A DNA stretch of 64,000 bases from Lonicera japonica (taxonomy: Eukaryota; Streptophyta; Magnoliopsida; Dipsacales; Caprifoliaceae): the NCBI GenBank assembly GCA_021464415.1, contig CM038465.1, positions 24,707,839 to 24,771,838 on the forward strand, written 5' to 3'. A program made the position numbers and the translations under genes. The notes beneath the pieces are model-generated. The model had not been told where the DNA came from. It was given only the letters and a program-made list of their open reading frames with translations, and ran no database searches. The stretch's first letter is position 1. Each line of letters begins with the position of its first letter. Below, one piece after another: positions 34,233 through 46,250 of this stretch.

Positions 34233-36750
34233 AACCCTGGCAGCTCTTCTTATTTGTATAGCTAGATCTCCCAGCATCCTAAGTTAAGAATGTCGATATG
34301 CCTGTTTTTAGTTTTAGTGGAAAAGTTGTTTGGCCAATTGCCATTGCAAAGTTTCCTATCCGCATAGGCCCAATCAAGAAAACAGTGAAGTTTATTGTTT
34401 TAAACATTGACTCACTATATAATGATATCCTCAGCCACAACCAATTGGGCCAAACGTAAGCAGTGTCTTCACCTTATCACCAAAAGCTGAAATCCCCCCC
34501 CCCCAACCAAACACAAAATAGCCAAGAAGATGCTAGGTATTGTTTTGGGCAAGGCGTGGAAAGTGCTTTGGTTGAGCAGCTAATTATCTTGAGAGCCTTC
34601 AAGCCAGAGGCAAGGTTAATGAAGTTGAACAAAAGAATCAAAGAAGAATATAAAGAATTAAGAATCAACAACTGAAAGGCTTAAAACCTCCCAAGTGAGG
34701 GGTAAAGCAAAAAAAAAAACCTTAGCAACCATAAAACAGCCGTCCCATTTATAGTGGGGCTCAAGGACAATCAGAAGAAGGTTTTTGAATAAAGTATCCA
34801 AGTCCCTGCAGAGTAAGTAGAAGAAGTTAAAGACAGGTTCTTTTTAATGAGAAGTTTTTTGAATAAAAAGGAAGGGAATAGATGGGGAGGTTTCTAAGAG
34901 AAAGCATAGATGTATTTGAATGGTAACCTTATGACATGCTTGGCATAAATGCCAAGATAATGTGTCATAGGCTTCACGTCGATCCAAGTTTTAGGCCAAT
35001 AAAGCAAAAGTCAATGAGAACAACTCATAAGAAAGCCAAGGCCATTGAAAAAAAAATCCAAAAGTTTTTTAAAGCAAGTGCTATAAGAAGGTCAAATTCC
35101 TGAATGGATCTCTAACCTGTTGTGGTGAGGAAGAAGAATGGAAAAATGAGGTTTGTGTGGACTTTACTGATCTAAACAAAGCCTATTCTAAAGATAACTT
35201 TCCTTTACGAAGAATTGATTAATTGGTAGACTTAGCTGCTGGACATGAAAGGATGAGTTTCTTGGATGCTTATTCAAGTTATCATCGAATCCCCCTATTC
35301 AACCCGGATTAAGAAAGTACGGCCTTCATCAAAACTATGTGCTTATATTTTTACAAAGTAATGCCTTTCGGTTTAAAATAATGCTGGAGCAACATATCAA
35401 AGGCTGGTCATCAAGATGTTTTAAGAGAAAATCGGCAAGTCCATGGAGGTTTATGTGGATAACATGCCGGTGAAAAGTATAAATGAGGCTGATCATGTTT
35501 CTGATCTCGGCAAAACCTTTGAAATCCTTGTGCATTATAATATGAAGTGCAATACCGCAAAATGCACTTTTGGGGTTAGTTCAAGGAAGTTCATAGGCTT
35601 CATGGTGAATAATAGAGGGATTAAGGCCAATCCAAGAAAAAAATCAGGCTTTGTAAGATCTTAAAAGGCCAACTACACGTAAGGACCTAAAAAAGCTAAT
35701 TAACATGATTGCGTCATTAAACAAGTACATTTCTAAGTGCTTAGACAGTTGCCAAGCTTTCTTCAAAGCCTCAAAGAAATCTCAAGTTTTTTTTTTTGGA
35801 TGAAGAATATGATAAAGTATTGGCCGACTTAAAAGCCTATCTCAACAACCCTCATTTAATTTCAATTCACAAGCTTGGTAGGCGTTGAGTTGAACTACTT
35901 ACCTATTGGGAGACTTGTCCTTGCCTTAATTACCACCTCCTAGCGTCTCTATGACTACTCTAATGCTCATCCAATCAAACTATTGACAACAAGTCCAATG
36001 AAGGCATCACTAGCCAAGCAGACATGTCTGGCCGGATGGAACAATGGTCAGTGAAATTCAACAGATTCTGCATTGAGTATGAACTAAGAACAGTGATCAA
36101 AGGACAAATCCTAACTGATTTCATAACCGAGCTCACTGACTAGTAAGAAGGCATGTCACTAATACACAACTGAGGGCATAATAAAAAAGCAGTTGCAATA
36201 GCTGACATTCACCTGTTCTAACTAAGGGGTATGATGATATAATAATGACATAAGTAAATCAGACCAAGGTTCTGTCCAAGTATAATCTTCAAATTGCTAA
36301 TAATAGCCTGGCCAAATCGTGAACCTTGTTTATAGATGGCTTATCCATCAAGAATGGCTCTGGTGTAAGCATCACCTTGAAGTCGCCAAAAGGAAGACTC
36401 TTAGAACAAACAGTTCATCTTGGTTTCACGGCCTCTAACAATGAGTCGAAGTATTAAGCTTTAATTGTGGGTTTGAAAAAAAAACTACCCAGTGTAAAGG
36501 ACCTTTCATACATTGTGATTCTTAGTTAATTGCAAACCAGAATGCGTTTCTCGAAATTAAAAGATTAAGGCCTACATGAGACTGGTCCAAAAATTACTTA
36601 AGGATTTCAACTCTACCTACATCGAAAGATTTCCTTAAACAAGTAATAACCATGCTGATGCTTTGATCACCTTGGCCTCAATTATAGAATTGGAAATAAA
36701 GAGGATAATTGAACTAGAATTGACTCACCGCAAACAATGCGAGTTATAAA
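34233..36750 (+). pseudogene. Tat-lineage gypsy pol: protease end, RT, RNase H, second RNase H
   Basis: In order: the protease active-site region decayed to NPGSSS (the aspartate is not kept), then SPYHQKLKSP, a hallmark of the segment before RT. Next comes RT from about 35110 (VVRKKNGKMRF, HERMSFLDAYSSY in pieces, NAGATYQRLVIKMF). The catalytic YVDD is YVDN (35452-35463), so the second aspartate is lost. The tether and RNase H remnants (MEQWSVKFNRFCIEYELRTV, KGQILTDFITEL) follow at about 36000-36140. An additional RNase H piece reads LFIDGLSIKNGSGVS, LGFTASNNESKY and HADALITLAS at about 36330-36670. Two RNase H regions mark the Tat lineage. No integrase or 3' LTR follows, so the element is truncated near 36750. 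Confidence 0.8.
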
Positions 36751-36754
36751 GCTC

Positions 36755-37136
36755 AAGTGTAAGTGGTTGGTCAAGTAATAAATACTCGGTAAGTCCAAGG
36801 TCGATCCATGGAGAGGAGGGTAGTTTTTTGAATTAGAAATGTTTCTTTCAAGAAGAAGATGAGAAAAATAAAGAAAAGATGAAATATGGAGAGAATATAT
36901 TGTATATTGATAATTAAAATAAATAATGGCAGTAAAACTAAATAATACATACAACTAAAACTAATCATAAAGGTAGCGAAACATTACTATGCTAAAGGAA
37001 ACTAAACTAGCATAACAAGAATATAGAATAAAGCTAAAGAAAATAAACACTAAAAATAGCATGCTAAATTAATTGAATGCATGAAAAACTAACTAAAATT
37101 ATGAATAAAAAGCGCTAGGGGTATCATTAATTATAT
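36755..37136. repeat. Dispersed-repeat-like segment after the gypsy truncation
   Basis: It starts near AGTAATAAATACTCGGTAAG and contains TCCAAGGTCGATCCATGGAG, a phrase I recall as recurrent in plant genomes. The rest is A-rich. The class is not determined, and this may be the sequence whose insertion truncated the gypsy element. Confidence 0.3.
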
Positions 37137-37890
37137 TTGTTCTTCATTGGTTTTTTGTTTTCAAGTAGATAATTTTTGTTATGTATTTTGCCAATTGGCT
37201 TGTTTCTAAGTTAAATTGGTTGTACGTTATATACATAGAACTTAATGTATTTGGAATGATTATGGAGATTTTAGTGCTGCAAATCAATTGGTTCACTTCA
37301 TTTCATTCTTTTTTAAGTCAATTGGTTCACTTAATGTATTTGTATTCGGAATGATTCTGAAAATTTGTCATAAGCAGGAAATACCAAAATACTCTTGGAG
37401 CAATTGCTTAGGAGAAGGCCATTGATCTATTTGGATTTTTTGCTATTGAATTTTGAACTTTGAAGTGTATTTTGCCATTTTGGTAATAATATAATTAGTA
37501 GTATAGCTGTAAGAACTTAAGATGAAATGTTTATTTGCAAGCAAAATGTAATGTTTTTGCAAATATTTATTTACAAACAAGCTGTTAAGATGTATAGGTG
37601 CAAGCAAGCTGTATGGCTGGTGAATTGATGCTATTACGCTTTATTAGTTTATTTGCAAATGTTTTTTGCTGCAAAACTATTGTGCTATGAACTGCAAAAC
37701 TATTATGAAATTTTTCTTTTTTTTTTTGGTAATTTCGGTTTTAAACCAACTTATAAACCAAACCGTAATTTCGGTTCCCGATTTTAATTCAGTTCGAGAT
37801 CGATTTCTATTTTAGCAATACCGAACTTATTGTTTTAGTTTAATATATATAAATTCGGCTCAGTTCCCGTACTGTGCCCAACCTTACATA
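37137..37890. mobile_element. hAT-like short element, right terminus at 37885
   Basis: The right end is CCGTACTGTGCCCAACCT preceded by repeated (A)ACCGAA and TTCGGTT phrases. Its complement resembles the terminus at 18485 (AGGGCTGGCAACGGTACGG). The left end is not identified. The interior has a repeated CAATTGGTTCACTT (about 37285 and 37320). Confidence 0.35.
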
Positions 37891-38834
37891 TAAACACATA
37901 AAATTGACATTTTAACAAAAAATGTTGTTTAAATATTTTAATGCTAACTTAAAATTAAAAATTTATCTTCTACTATAATATTTATTTACTAGAATAATTA
38001 TTATGAGAGAAAACTATTCTTACAAAAAAAAATTATGCTATAAATCTAATACTAAAATAATATCATATAACATATAAGTTAAATTATATACATATTTAAA
38101 TATAATTCACATAGTTTAATAATAAATAGTTTTATATTTATAGCTATAAAATTACAAATTATTCATTTTATTATTTTATTAGTATGAAAATTGTATTATA
38201 CATAATTGCCTAAGCTTTCTTATGACTTTTTCTCAAAATCCTTTATTTTTTGCAGCAAAATTTTTCCTGTGAGAAATTTGTAGGAAAGTTATGGAAACAC
38301 TTTATGCAAACCAAATGCACTAATAGTGCGGAAAAATGAACTTTTTATTCACTTTCCCGTCATCCAAATTTACCCTTAGTTTTCGTTCCTTTTCTTTTAC
38401 TAAAGACATAAATGTTTTTGGTTTTATTCAATTAAGAATTAAGTAGATCCAAATCCAAATCGAACTTTGAAATTCGATTTCAGTTCAGTCTCAATTTCTA
38501 AATTCTTCCAACCTCAAACCCGAACCAAACTTTAATGCACCTATAATGAAGTTCGAGCTCTTGATTGTAATAATGGAACCGAATTGATCTAGGTCGAGAT
38601 CTCACCGCCAACTTCAAACTCACCAAGTTCACCACCAGATTTAGTCTTTCCGTCACTGCCGACTTGGACTGATGACTCGTTTCCACTGTCAAGTTCGTTA
38701 TAAAATGTCCGAGGTTCAAGTTTACCATTGTCTCCATCTGACATAAATAACTAATCGCCTTTCTCTGACACGTCTGAGTCTAAATATCACGTATCTTTTC
38801 CTAAACCTCCTAGAAAACAACTCCCTCGCCGAGA
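37891..38834. other. Intergenic DNA, no gene seen
   Basis: AT-rich to 38400, then a more balanced stretch (38500-38830) that may be the decayed linker before the copia RT region. No reliable frame is present. Confidence 0.35.
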
Positions 38835-39530
38835 AATAGAGGCGTTCTTAAACCGACATATGAACATGATCTCACTAGTAAAGCCAAACACCCATAAGTA
38901 ACTACGTGTCTTATGATGGGTTATCTTAATCGAATAAGTCATTTGTAAATCATTTATCCTCTATATTTATTACTAACAGTATCAAGAAAGCCTTGGGTGA
39001 TCCAAAATGGAAAGCAACTATGGACGAGGAGATGAAATTCTTAAAGAAGAATGGTACATGAAATATAGTTGAGTTGCCATTAGAAAAAAAGGTGCATTGG
39101 TTGCAAATGGGTGTACATAGTAAAATATAAGGCAGACGAAACCATCGAAAGATATAAAGCACAACTAGTAGCAAAAAGGCTACATCCAGACACTTGGGAT
39201 CAATTATTTGGAGACATTTGCACTAGTGGCAAAAATTAACAATGTGTGTGTCTTACTCTCTCTAACGACAAATCTGGATTGGCCGCTACAACAATTTGAT
39301 GTAAAGAATGCACTCTTACATGGGGATTTGGAGGAGGAGGTATACATGGAATTCCCATATGGGTATGAAGTTCCAGTGGAACATCAAAATAATGTATGCA
39401 AATTGAAATTTTTTTTGTATGGTTTAAAACAATCCCCGAGAGCTTGGTTTGGAAGATTTGCTAGATCAATGAGAAAATTCGGTACAAACAGAGCAATTTC
39501 GATCATACGTTGTTTTTGAAGAGGTGCTAT
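38835..39530 (+). pseudogene. Ty1-copia reverse transcriptase fragment
   Basis: Frameshifted pieces give KPTYEHDLTSKAKHP, then GDPKWKATMDEEMKFLKKNG, then a long open part (39208-39519): FALVAKINNVCVLLSLTTNL, DWPLQQFDVKNALLHGDLEE, EVYMEFPYGYE and CKLKFFLYGLKQSPRAWFGR. This is the N-terminal half of the copia RT domain. A one-base deletion near 39482 shifts the frame before the expected SNFDHTLF, and the YVDD catalytic half, RNase H and LTRs are missing. Confidence 0.88.
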
Positions 39531-40760
39531 CGGAGTTAAGACCTTTGATTTAAGCTTGGAATAGCTTAATGTCCCTCCGTTACTCACCATTTCTCTCTCC
39601 ACAAGTGTATATGTTTTTCCTCTGGTCTCAATGGACTAAAATGGTGTTTTACTGAGTGAAGAAGATGGTCAAAGCTAGTCAAAGGCAAAAAAAAATGAGT
39701 TGACTTGGTCAACCCCAATTTACCAAATGTGTTTAGGTGCAGTGTTCGTAATTTGGCCACAATTCTTTGCTCCAAACTCTGATTGCAATGATCTTTATAT
39801 CAACGGAAAGCTAATTCAAAGCTCTAAAACTTTTCTCAAATGTTTTTCCAAATTATAGATAAATTAATACCAGAATTTCATCAAAGACTGTGCTTTGCCG
39901 AAATTCTATATAATATGATATAAGCTGATTTTTGCTAATCAGCTTACTTTGCACTATGTTTTGACCATCAAAGAACATGAATTAGCTTTTGGTCAAAACA
40001 CCAAAGTTGTAGAAGGATATATATTGAAGTTATAGGAGTTAGCAAAGTGGTATTTAGATAAAAGATGAGAAAGTTATGAGTCTCCAAATTTGACTGATCC
40101 AAAACGTCGAGTAAATATTCTCGATTCTAAAAACGCCTCCGAAATTGCTCATTTCAAATTAGAACGCAGCGAAACTCTCCTAATTACTTCTAATAGATAT
40201 TTATGATATGTGAAAAAAATGAAACTAAATTCAGAGGTCTAAAAGTTTCAGAACCACAAACGAGAATTGTAGGAATCGTTAACGTTTAAGGAAAGAATTC
40301 GATTCTACTAAATACTCAAAAATGATTAAATGAAGTTCGAATCTATGAAAGTTTATTGGATAGTTTAATAACTATAATGTGACATGTTGAAAAGGATGAA
40401 ACTTAATTCGAACCTTCCTAGGTTAATGAACTGAACATAAGAAAAGTAGGAAAATAAAAAAATTCAAGAATGCACCAAAATATTCAAACTAGCTCTGAGT
40501 TAAATCAAAATTTTCATATTTTATCCATAACACCAAAGTGAAGTGTAAGAAGATTCAAAGTTATCTAAGTACACGAACAAATTGGAGAAGTAACTAACCA
40601 AATTAACGAAAATACGCCTATCGAAACATGGAATGTTATAAAAGATGTACCAATATCAAGCTCTAAAGGAGGCGAAACACGTTTTTGACCAAAAACCATT
40701 TGTAAAAAAGTTTCTCTAAATGGTTTTTCAAAAAATGACCAGCGTGATTTTAATTTGGAT
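39531..40760. other. Non-coding, retroelement-LTR-like DNA
   Basis: No frame is seen. A run around 39755-39830 (TTCGTAATTTGGCCACAATT, then ATCTTTATATCAACGGAAAG) recalls the wording of the LTR families elsewhere in this window (ATGGCC, GGACATAAAGATCACCT) but is not a clear homologue. Boundaries are not visible. Confidence 0.3.
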
Positions 40761-40762
40761 TA

Positions 40763-42117
40763 ACTACATTTTAGTACATTGTACTTACACCCATTTTTCA
40801 ATCGATACATTCTACTTTCTTTTTCAAATAGCAACATTATTCTTGTTTGTTTACAATCAGTACATCCGTTATCTAAGCCTTATAACACCGTCAAGCAAAT
40901 ATGATGTGGCATCCCATTTGGCATTTTAACTTACCAACAAAGCAGCCACGTTGGCATATCACATTACCCAATCTATGCATTGTACTTACACCTATTTTCC
41001 AATCGATACATTGTACTTATAACACAATACACAATAGGAAAACAAACCCTAACTCCCCTTCAATTCACCACCACCGACCTCCATCTCATTACCCCATCAC
41101 CCCACCACCACCATCTCACCACCATGTCACCTCCAAACAGAGAGGAGCGATCAAGTCTGTCTACATTCCAGCACATGAGAACCGAGTCTATATTGTGTCA
41201 TTTTAATGAAAGGGAATGAAGAAGCTAAGGTTTGAGGAGAATATGAGTGTTCCGAGTGAGGAATAGAAGGTTGTGACCAATTGAAAGCAACTTTCACTTC
41301 CTTTTTTTCTCAATTGATAGATATAAGAGAGAAAAGAGAAAGGTATAATCAAAATAGTGATTTGAAGCAGGGAATCAAAATTGAAAAACTGAACTCAAAA
41401 GACAAATTCAACTTTCCTCCAAACGAAAATTATGCTTACTTTTCGAAAGTCGATCGACGAAAAGCCACTACTCTCTCACTTTCAAATCCTGCACAAATTC
41501 ATAGAGTTAACCATATTAGTCAACCTATTATAACTTCCCTCTCAAATCCTAATTGAAAGAAATAATTTTAGTTTTGTACTAAAATTAACTTTTGAAAGTA
41601 GAGTATCTTGGCTACCGTGGAGCTCTATTTTGCTAGAAATGTAGCAAAACAATTATGGGTGTTTCTAATTTGGGTGAAGGGTTTGTTTTAGTTTACTTTT
41701 TCTATTTTTTTTAAATTACCTTATTGTACATCGGAGTTGAAAAATTAACTTAACAAAAAAGATGCCACGTCATATTTGTTGAACGGTGTTAGAAGGCTAA
41801 CATAACGGATGCACTAATTGCAAACAAAAAAGAAAAAAGTTGCTATATATATTTGAAGGAAAAAAAAGTACAATGTATTGATTGGAAAATGGGTGTACAA
41901 TGTATTGATTAGGTAATGTGATATGCCAACGTGGCTGCTTTGTTGGCAAGTTAAAATGAAATGGAGGCCACATCATTTTCTTCTTAACGGCGTTAGAAGG
42001 CTAACATAACAGATGTATTAATTACAAAAAACAAAAACAAAGTTGTTATATTTAGGAAAAAAAAGTATAACGTATTGATTGGAAAATAAGTGTAAGTACG
42101 ATAAACTAAAATGTAGT
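40763..42117. mobile_element. Foldback element with ~230-bp inverted arms, 1355 bp
   Basis: The ends ACTACATTTTAGTACATTGT and the complement of ACGATAAACTAAAATGTAGT are inverted copies, flanked by TA on both sides (40761-40762 and 42118-42119). Homology continues inward through ACTTACACCCATTTTTCAAT, ATCCGTTAT and CAGCCACGTTGGCATATCAC. Sub-units starting with GTACTTACACC..TTTTCCAATC recur twice in the left arm (40778, 40981) and in diverged form in the right arm. The middle (about 41025-41640) is unique, with CACC-rich sequence and no convincing gene. Confidence 0.75.
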
Positions 42118-42134
42118 TATTCCTTTTACTTTTG

Positions 42135-42590
42135 AAAATACAAGCATACATTGCCCCAACCTTTTTGTTGTGAGTATTGTGTTCGTAAGTGTAATCTACG
42201 AGAGTTTCGTTGGCAAGCCTTGAAGGCTAAATTAAGACATGCTAAAGGCAAGCCTGGGCATGTGGATAAACCTACAAATGGCGATTATATGCGTAAGAAT
42301 AGTATATTTGTGCAAAGCATAGGCCTTATGTGAAGAGACATGTTCCTTTTGGTGATAATAATGCAAAACATTTTATGTTTGTTAAACCTAGGCTTAAGAA
42401 TAAGAATGTCAATTTTAATGAGAAGTTAAGGTTTTGCTAAGTGAGACTACGAAATCATTAATGAACTTGAGGTATAGATGATGATTCTAAGATTAGAAAA
42501 ACCACGAGACATGTGGGAAAGGTTAAGACTTCTCGTATAATGCATGTTTGGGTTCCCAATGCGACTATTTCACCTCTTATGTGAATTGAG
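42135..42590 (+). pseudogene. Retroelement gag/zinc-knuckle-like fragment
   Basis: Broken frames read CEYCVRKCNLREFRWQALKA, KGKPGHVDKPTNGDYMRK, then after shifts PYVKRHVPFGDNNAKHFM and SRIMHVWVPNATISPLM. The C-x2-C start and the VWVP ending resemble the gag-to-protease stretch of some copia elements. The order is consistent, but the identification is from memory of the pattern and could be wrong. Confidence 0.4.
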
Positions 42591-42625
42591 AATTGACTTA
42601 GGATAGGATATGATCTTGGGCTTTA

Positions 42626-43965
42626 TGTAACATCCTGCATTTTTGTTAATGTTAATTATGTTGTTTTAATTAGATATGGTGTGAAAATTATATTTTTGAA
42701 ATTTTTGTATCCATAATTTGGAGAAAACTTCCTCCCAGAAATTGTAGACTTTAAATTTCCTTTCCGTGGATGTAAGGATCATCTCAATCGGAGTTCCAAG
42801 CAAGAAGTTATGTCCAAAACAAGAATAGGGTAGAGTTTACTCACATATCGGTATTGAGTTTTTGGAATACCGGTCCAACGTATAAGTTTTGGGAAAAAAG
42901 TTTGGCTACAAACCAGTATGGGATTTTTGCATACTGGTCCGGCATTTAAAAATTGAGGGAAATTTATGCTGCTGACCGATACTCCATTTTCTGCATACCA
43001 GTTTGCCATCCGAAACGGTGCACCGACTTAACTTGATTTAAATGCGTTTTATCCATCTTTTTCACTCATTTTTGACCTAAACCTCCCACACACACCAAAA
43101 AGGTTCTCGAAAGGGAAAGAGGTGGCTTCCTTAAGAGGTTTTCACACGCTTTTCATCCCCGATCCAAGATCGAAGCTCTAAATCATCTAAAACGCCTTCT
43201 CTTTCACTATTCATCGTCTTCCACCTTGGGATCTTTGGTGTTCCATCAAGAGAGGCTTTGGATATCATATTTTCTTGTTTCTTTCAGTTTATTAACTCGA
43301 GGTAGGGGGATTTCTCGGTCTTAAACTTACTAGTTTATTCATATGCTTTCAAACCCAATTATATAACTCTACGTATGAAGGAATTTGGGAGTTTTATATA
43401 TGTTTTCATACGAATGATAATATGAGAAACTTGTTAGTTATAAATGATGAAATATGATTGTTTAACTTGCTAATACACGAATTGAGACAAAATATGCCAT
43501 CCAAACTTGATAATCATGTGTTGGTGATTTATATGGGGTGTTCCTTGGGTAAAAATGTGTTGGTTGGACTAAAACGAGTTTTAGATGGCTTTTACATGTA
43601 TTAAGGGACATGAATGCATGTTGAATGAAGCTTGGGTGGCATATGTTGTCTTTAGTTGTTGTATAAAGCATATATTGCATATTATGCATCATTATTGTGT
43701 CAACCCGACTTCTGGGTGGCATCTTAGCAACACTTGGAGCTTTCTTGTTACATTTGGCATGGACATCATTCTTATGAGGAGATATTTCTTATATCTATGA
43801 TTCCTTCTTATGTTGGTTATTCAGATATAATGGAATACGTTTTTGGAGGTAAAATTCCTCAACGTGAATGGCGCTTGCCAGGTGAGAAATAAGTAGGGCC
43901 CGGTGCCCTTGGGTTAAAAATCCCTAAACCCCTGAGGGAGCAAAGTTTGGTTGCCTATAAGTGTA
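42626..43965 (+). mobile_element. Truncated LTR related to the LARD-like family
   Basis: It starts TGTAACATCCTGCATTTTTG. Its body follows the LTR at 46305 in order: GAAGTTGTAGA-like (decayed), CCTTTCCGTGGATGTAAGGA, CGGAGTTCCAAGCAAGAAG, paired 'ATACCGGTCC'-type phrases, and AATAAGTAGGGCCCGGTGCC. Similarity stops after GTTGCCTATAAG (43962), where the other LTRs continue for several hundred more bases, so the 3' part is missing. It is a diverged relative of the 46305/53190 LTRs. Confidence 0.6.
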
Positions 43966-45600
43966 ACACCTGTAAGGTAAATACATCGTATTATCTTTTG
44001 TTTTACAATTTTTCTATTCTGGACGCAGGAGTGTGCTTGGGCAATATCCGAATGAAGGGAATGTTTTCACACGCTTTTATAAGTGTCATTACATTCATGT
44101 GTTAGGTTATAAAGATCCATCTTAAGTGTTCCTAGTGAAATTCGAGAGAATTGTACACATTTAAATCTTATCTGACAAATCGACCTTTAGTCCTTTGAAA
44201 CGTTATAAATTTTTCATTATATATCATAATGGAACCCTGTTTAAGCCAGTAAAAAGGTATTTTAATTTTCAAGAACTTTTTTTGTTTGGCCCGGAACCTA
44301 ATTTTCACTTCTCGTTAATCAAAACATGGGTATAAGGTTGGTTTGTGGCATAAACAATCAATTTTGAGGAAGAACTACACTCTAGCCTAATGTAGTCGAC
44401 TACATGGATTGGGGGAGTCGACTACATCATGTAGTCGACTCCTATGCTTTAAGTTTTTAAATGTATACCTCTGATACCAAATATCAGTGTGTCTACTCCC
44501 TCTCTCTATGAGAGTCTTCTGTAAGTTTTAAGTTTTTAAATGATATACCTATATGTTTTTATATATATCCAGTGCTTCCAGTATTAGTTAGATTTGTATT
44601 CTTATTTTGTAATGTTCCAATCTAGCTTTTGTTTTTAGTTTAGAGTGTGTCTCTTCCCCCGGTATTGCGTAGTCCCAAAACTACGAATATCTCTCCCCCA
44701 TATTTGGTATCAAAGGTTAATTTATGGCCTTAAGGATTTTGGTTATAAGCAAAACTTTCTTTATCTAATAATGGAAGCTTTTCTTGATATAAAGTTTTTC
44801 AGTGATATTTATACTTTGATTAGTATGAAAAATCTGAATAATGATAAGTATGCTCTACAGCTGCCACTTACCATCTTCGTCTGATTTTAGTATGCTCTGT
44901 GACTGCCATCTTGTATGGATCTCTCACATCAGAACACTCAGATTAAGTTGTGTGGATCTCCTGTATCAGAAAACGTTCGTTCTATTTTTCTGAACACTAG
45001 TATAAATCTTTTGATTACACAAAACGTTATACTCTCATATAAGGACAGGTGTTTGAGCGCTAGGCTTTTGAGGCAATGGATAGCCGTTTGTATGCCTAAT
45101 AAATGCTCGCAGATTGTGGTCAAATATGATATTATAGATTTTGGTGTAATAAAAGGTCGTCTTGGATCCCAGATCTACTAAATTATTATGAATCAAGAAA
45201 ACCTTGTTTTATTTGCTTTTGAACGCTTTATTTATCACTAAAAATCCTTGTTGCCATAAATTACCTCATTTCCTAAAAATGTTTTCTAAATCTAAGTCTA
45301 TGTCAGCGTCTACGTCTAAGTCTATTAGTCCGTCAGAGTCTCTCAAATCCACTTACAAAATTTCATTGTCTTAATCCATTATTTTTTATTTGATTTTGAA
45401 TTTTAAGTACTGAACTTAGTTTCATTTTCTCAATGCATATTTTTCATTGCAAAAAAAACAACTTAGGAGATTGCATTACAGCTCTTCAACAGTTAGTGGC
45501 ACCTTTCAACAAGGTAATATTTCTTTGTATAAATTAAACATTACTCTTATATTTTTGCTTAAAATGAAAAAAATGTTATTGAACTTATTAAGATTTACTT
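43966..45600. other. Unassigned, retroelement-like DNA
   Basis: A cluster of GTAGTCGACTACATGG-type near-palindromes lies at 44391-44442. TGGTATCAAAGG at 44705-44716 resembles an initiator-Met primer binding site. Two open stretches (44645-44884 and 44915-45181) have no recognisable domain. A CACTA terminus may lie at 45236 (CACTAAAAATCC). None of these is firm. Confidence 0.3.
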
Positions 45601-45624
45601 TATTTATATATTCTATAAAAAAAT

Positions 45625-46250
45625 GTGATGATGAAACATGTATGCAGTATGCCTAAATCTGGAGTTGGAGAGGGTAATGGATCAGGTAGTGACCAAAATT
45701 GCAGAGGAAAGTGGAGAACCAGAGAAGAGTCCCAAAGTGTGGTTGTTGAAAAAATGGTTCGGAAGAAAAAAGCTGATAGGTTGCCAATCAAGTTTGACCC
45801 CCTAACGGGAAAGAGTGTGAGAAAGACTGGGATGTCATTCAACAATATGATTCACCAGATAGATCGTGACACATTTTTTCCACGTATCACACGGCTAGGC
45901 AGATGTACCAAGAACTAACATTAAGGTCATATAAGATCAACTCGATATAAGTATCTCACATATTTTTAAATCAAAATTTATTACTTATTTAGTTAACTCA
46001 TTTATTAATCCATATTATTTTTGTAGTTAAAGTTTATTTATCCACATGATAATAAAATCGTCATGGATGAGATTGAGAAATTACAGATGAAAGCTCTCAG
46101 GGAATAGCGAAACACCATGAAATGCCATTGGAAAAGTTAAGGGGGGACAAAATAAAAAAGCCCCAAAGAGAACACCCTACAAAAACGTTGATCGCAAAGA
46201 ATGGAAGGTTTTGCGAGATTTTTTCAGTTGCGAGGAACATGAAATATGAG
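45625..46250 (+). pseudogene. CACTA (En/Spm-like) transposase relic, left part
   Basis: The first piece contains KADRLPIKFDPLTGKSVRKT and GMSFNNMIHQIDRDTFFP. After an intron-like gap (acceptor TTTTTGTAG at 46018-46026) frameshifted pieces give LKFIYPHDNKIVMDEIEKLQ and NVDRKEWKVLRDFFSCEEH. The order and the K-x-W-x-x-L..FF..EE pattern fit the plant Transposase_24 (Ptta/En/Spm) domain. Several frameshifts and an internal stop make it dead. The next pieces lie beyond the LTR element, at 56878. Confidence 0.5.

Noticed and set aside
36757..37135. 3' LTR of the Tat gypsy element
   Set aside because: No similarity to the proposed 5' LTR at 30736-31360, and no polypurine tract precedes it.
44645..45181. 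Two consecutive open frames as a gene
   Set aside because: No recognisable domain, and they lie downstream of a primer-binding-like site among retroelement debris. Not enough to call a gene.
45236..45250. CACTA element left terminus
   Set aside because: CACTAAAAATCC alone is too short and no subterminal repeats follow, so it is mentioned only as a candidate.
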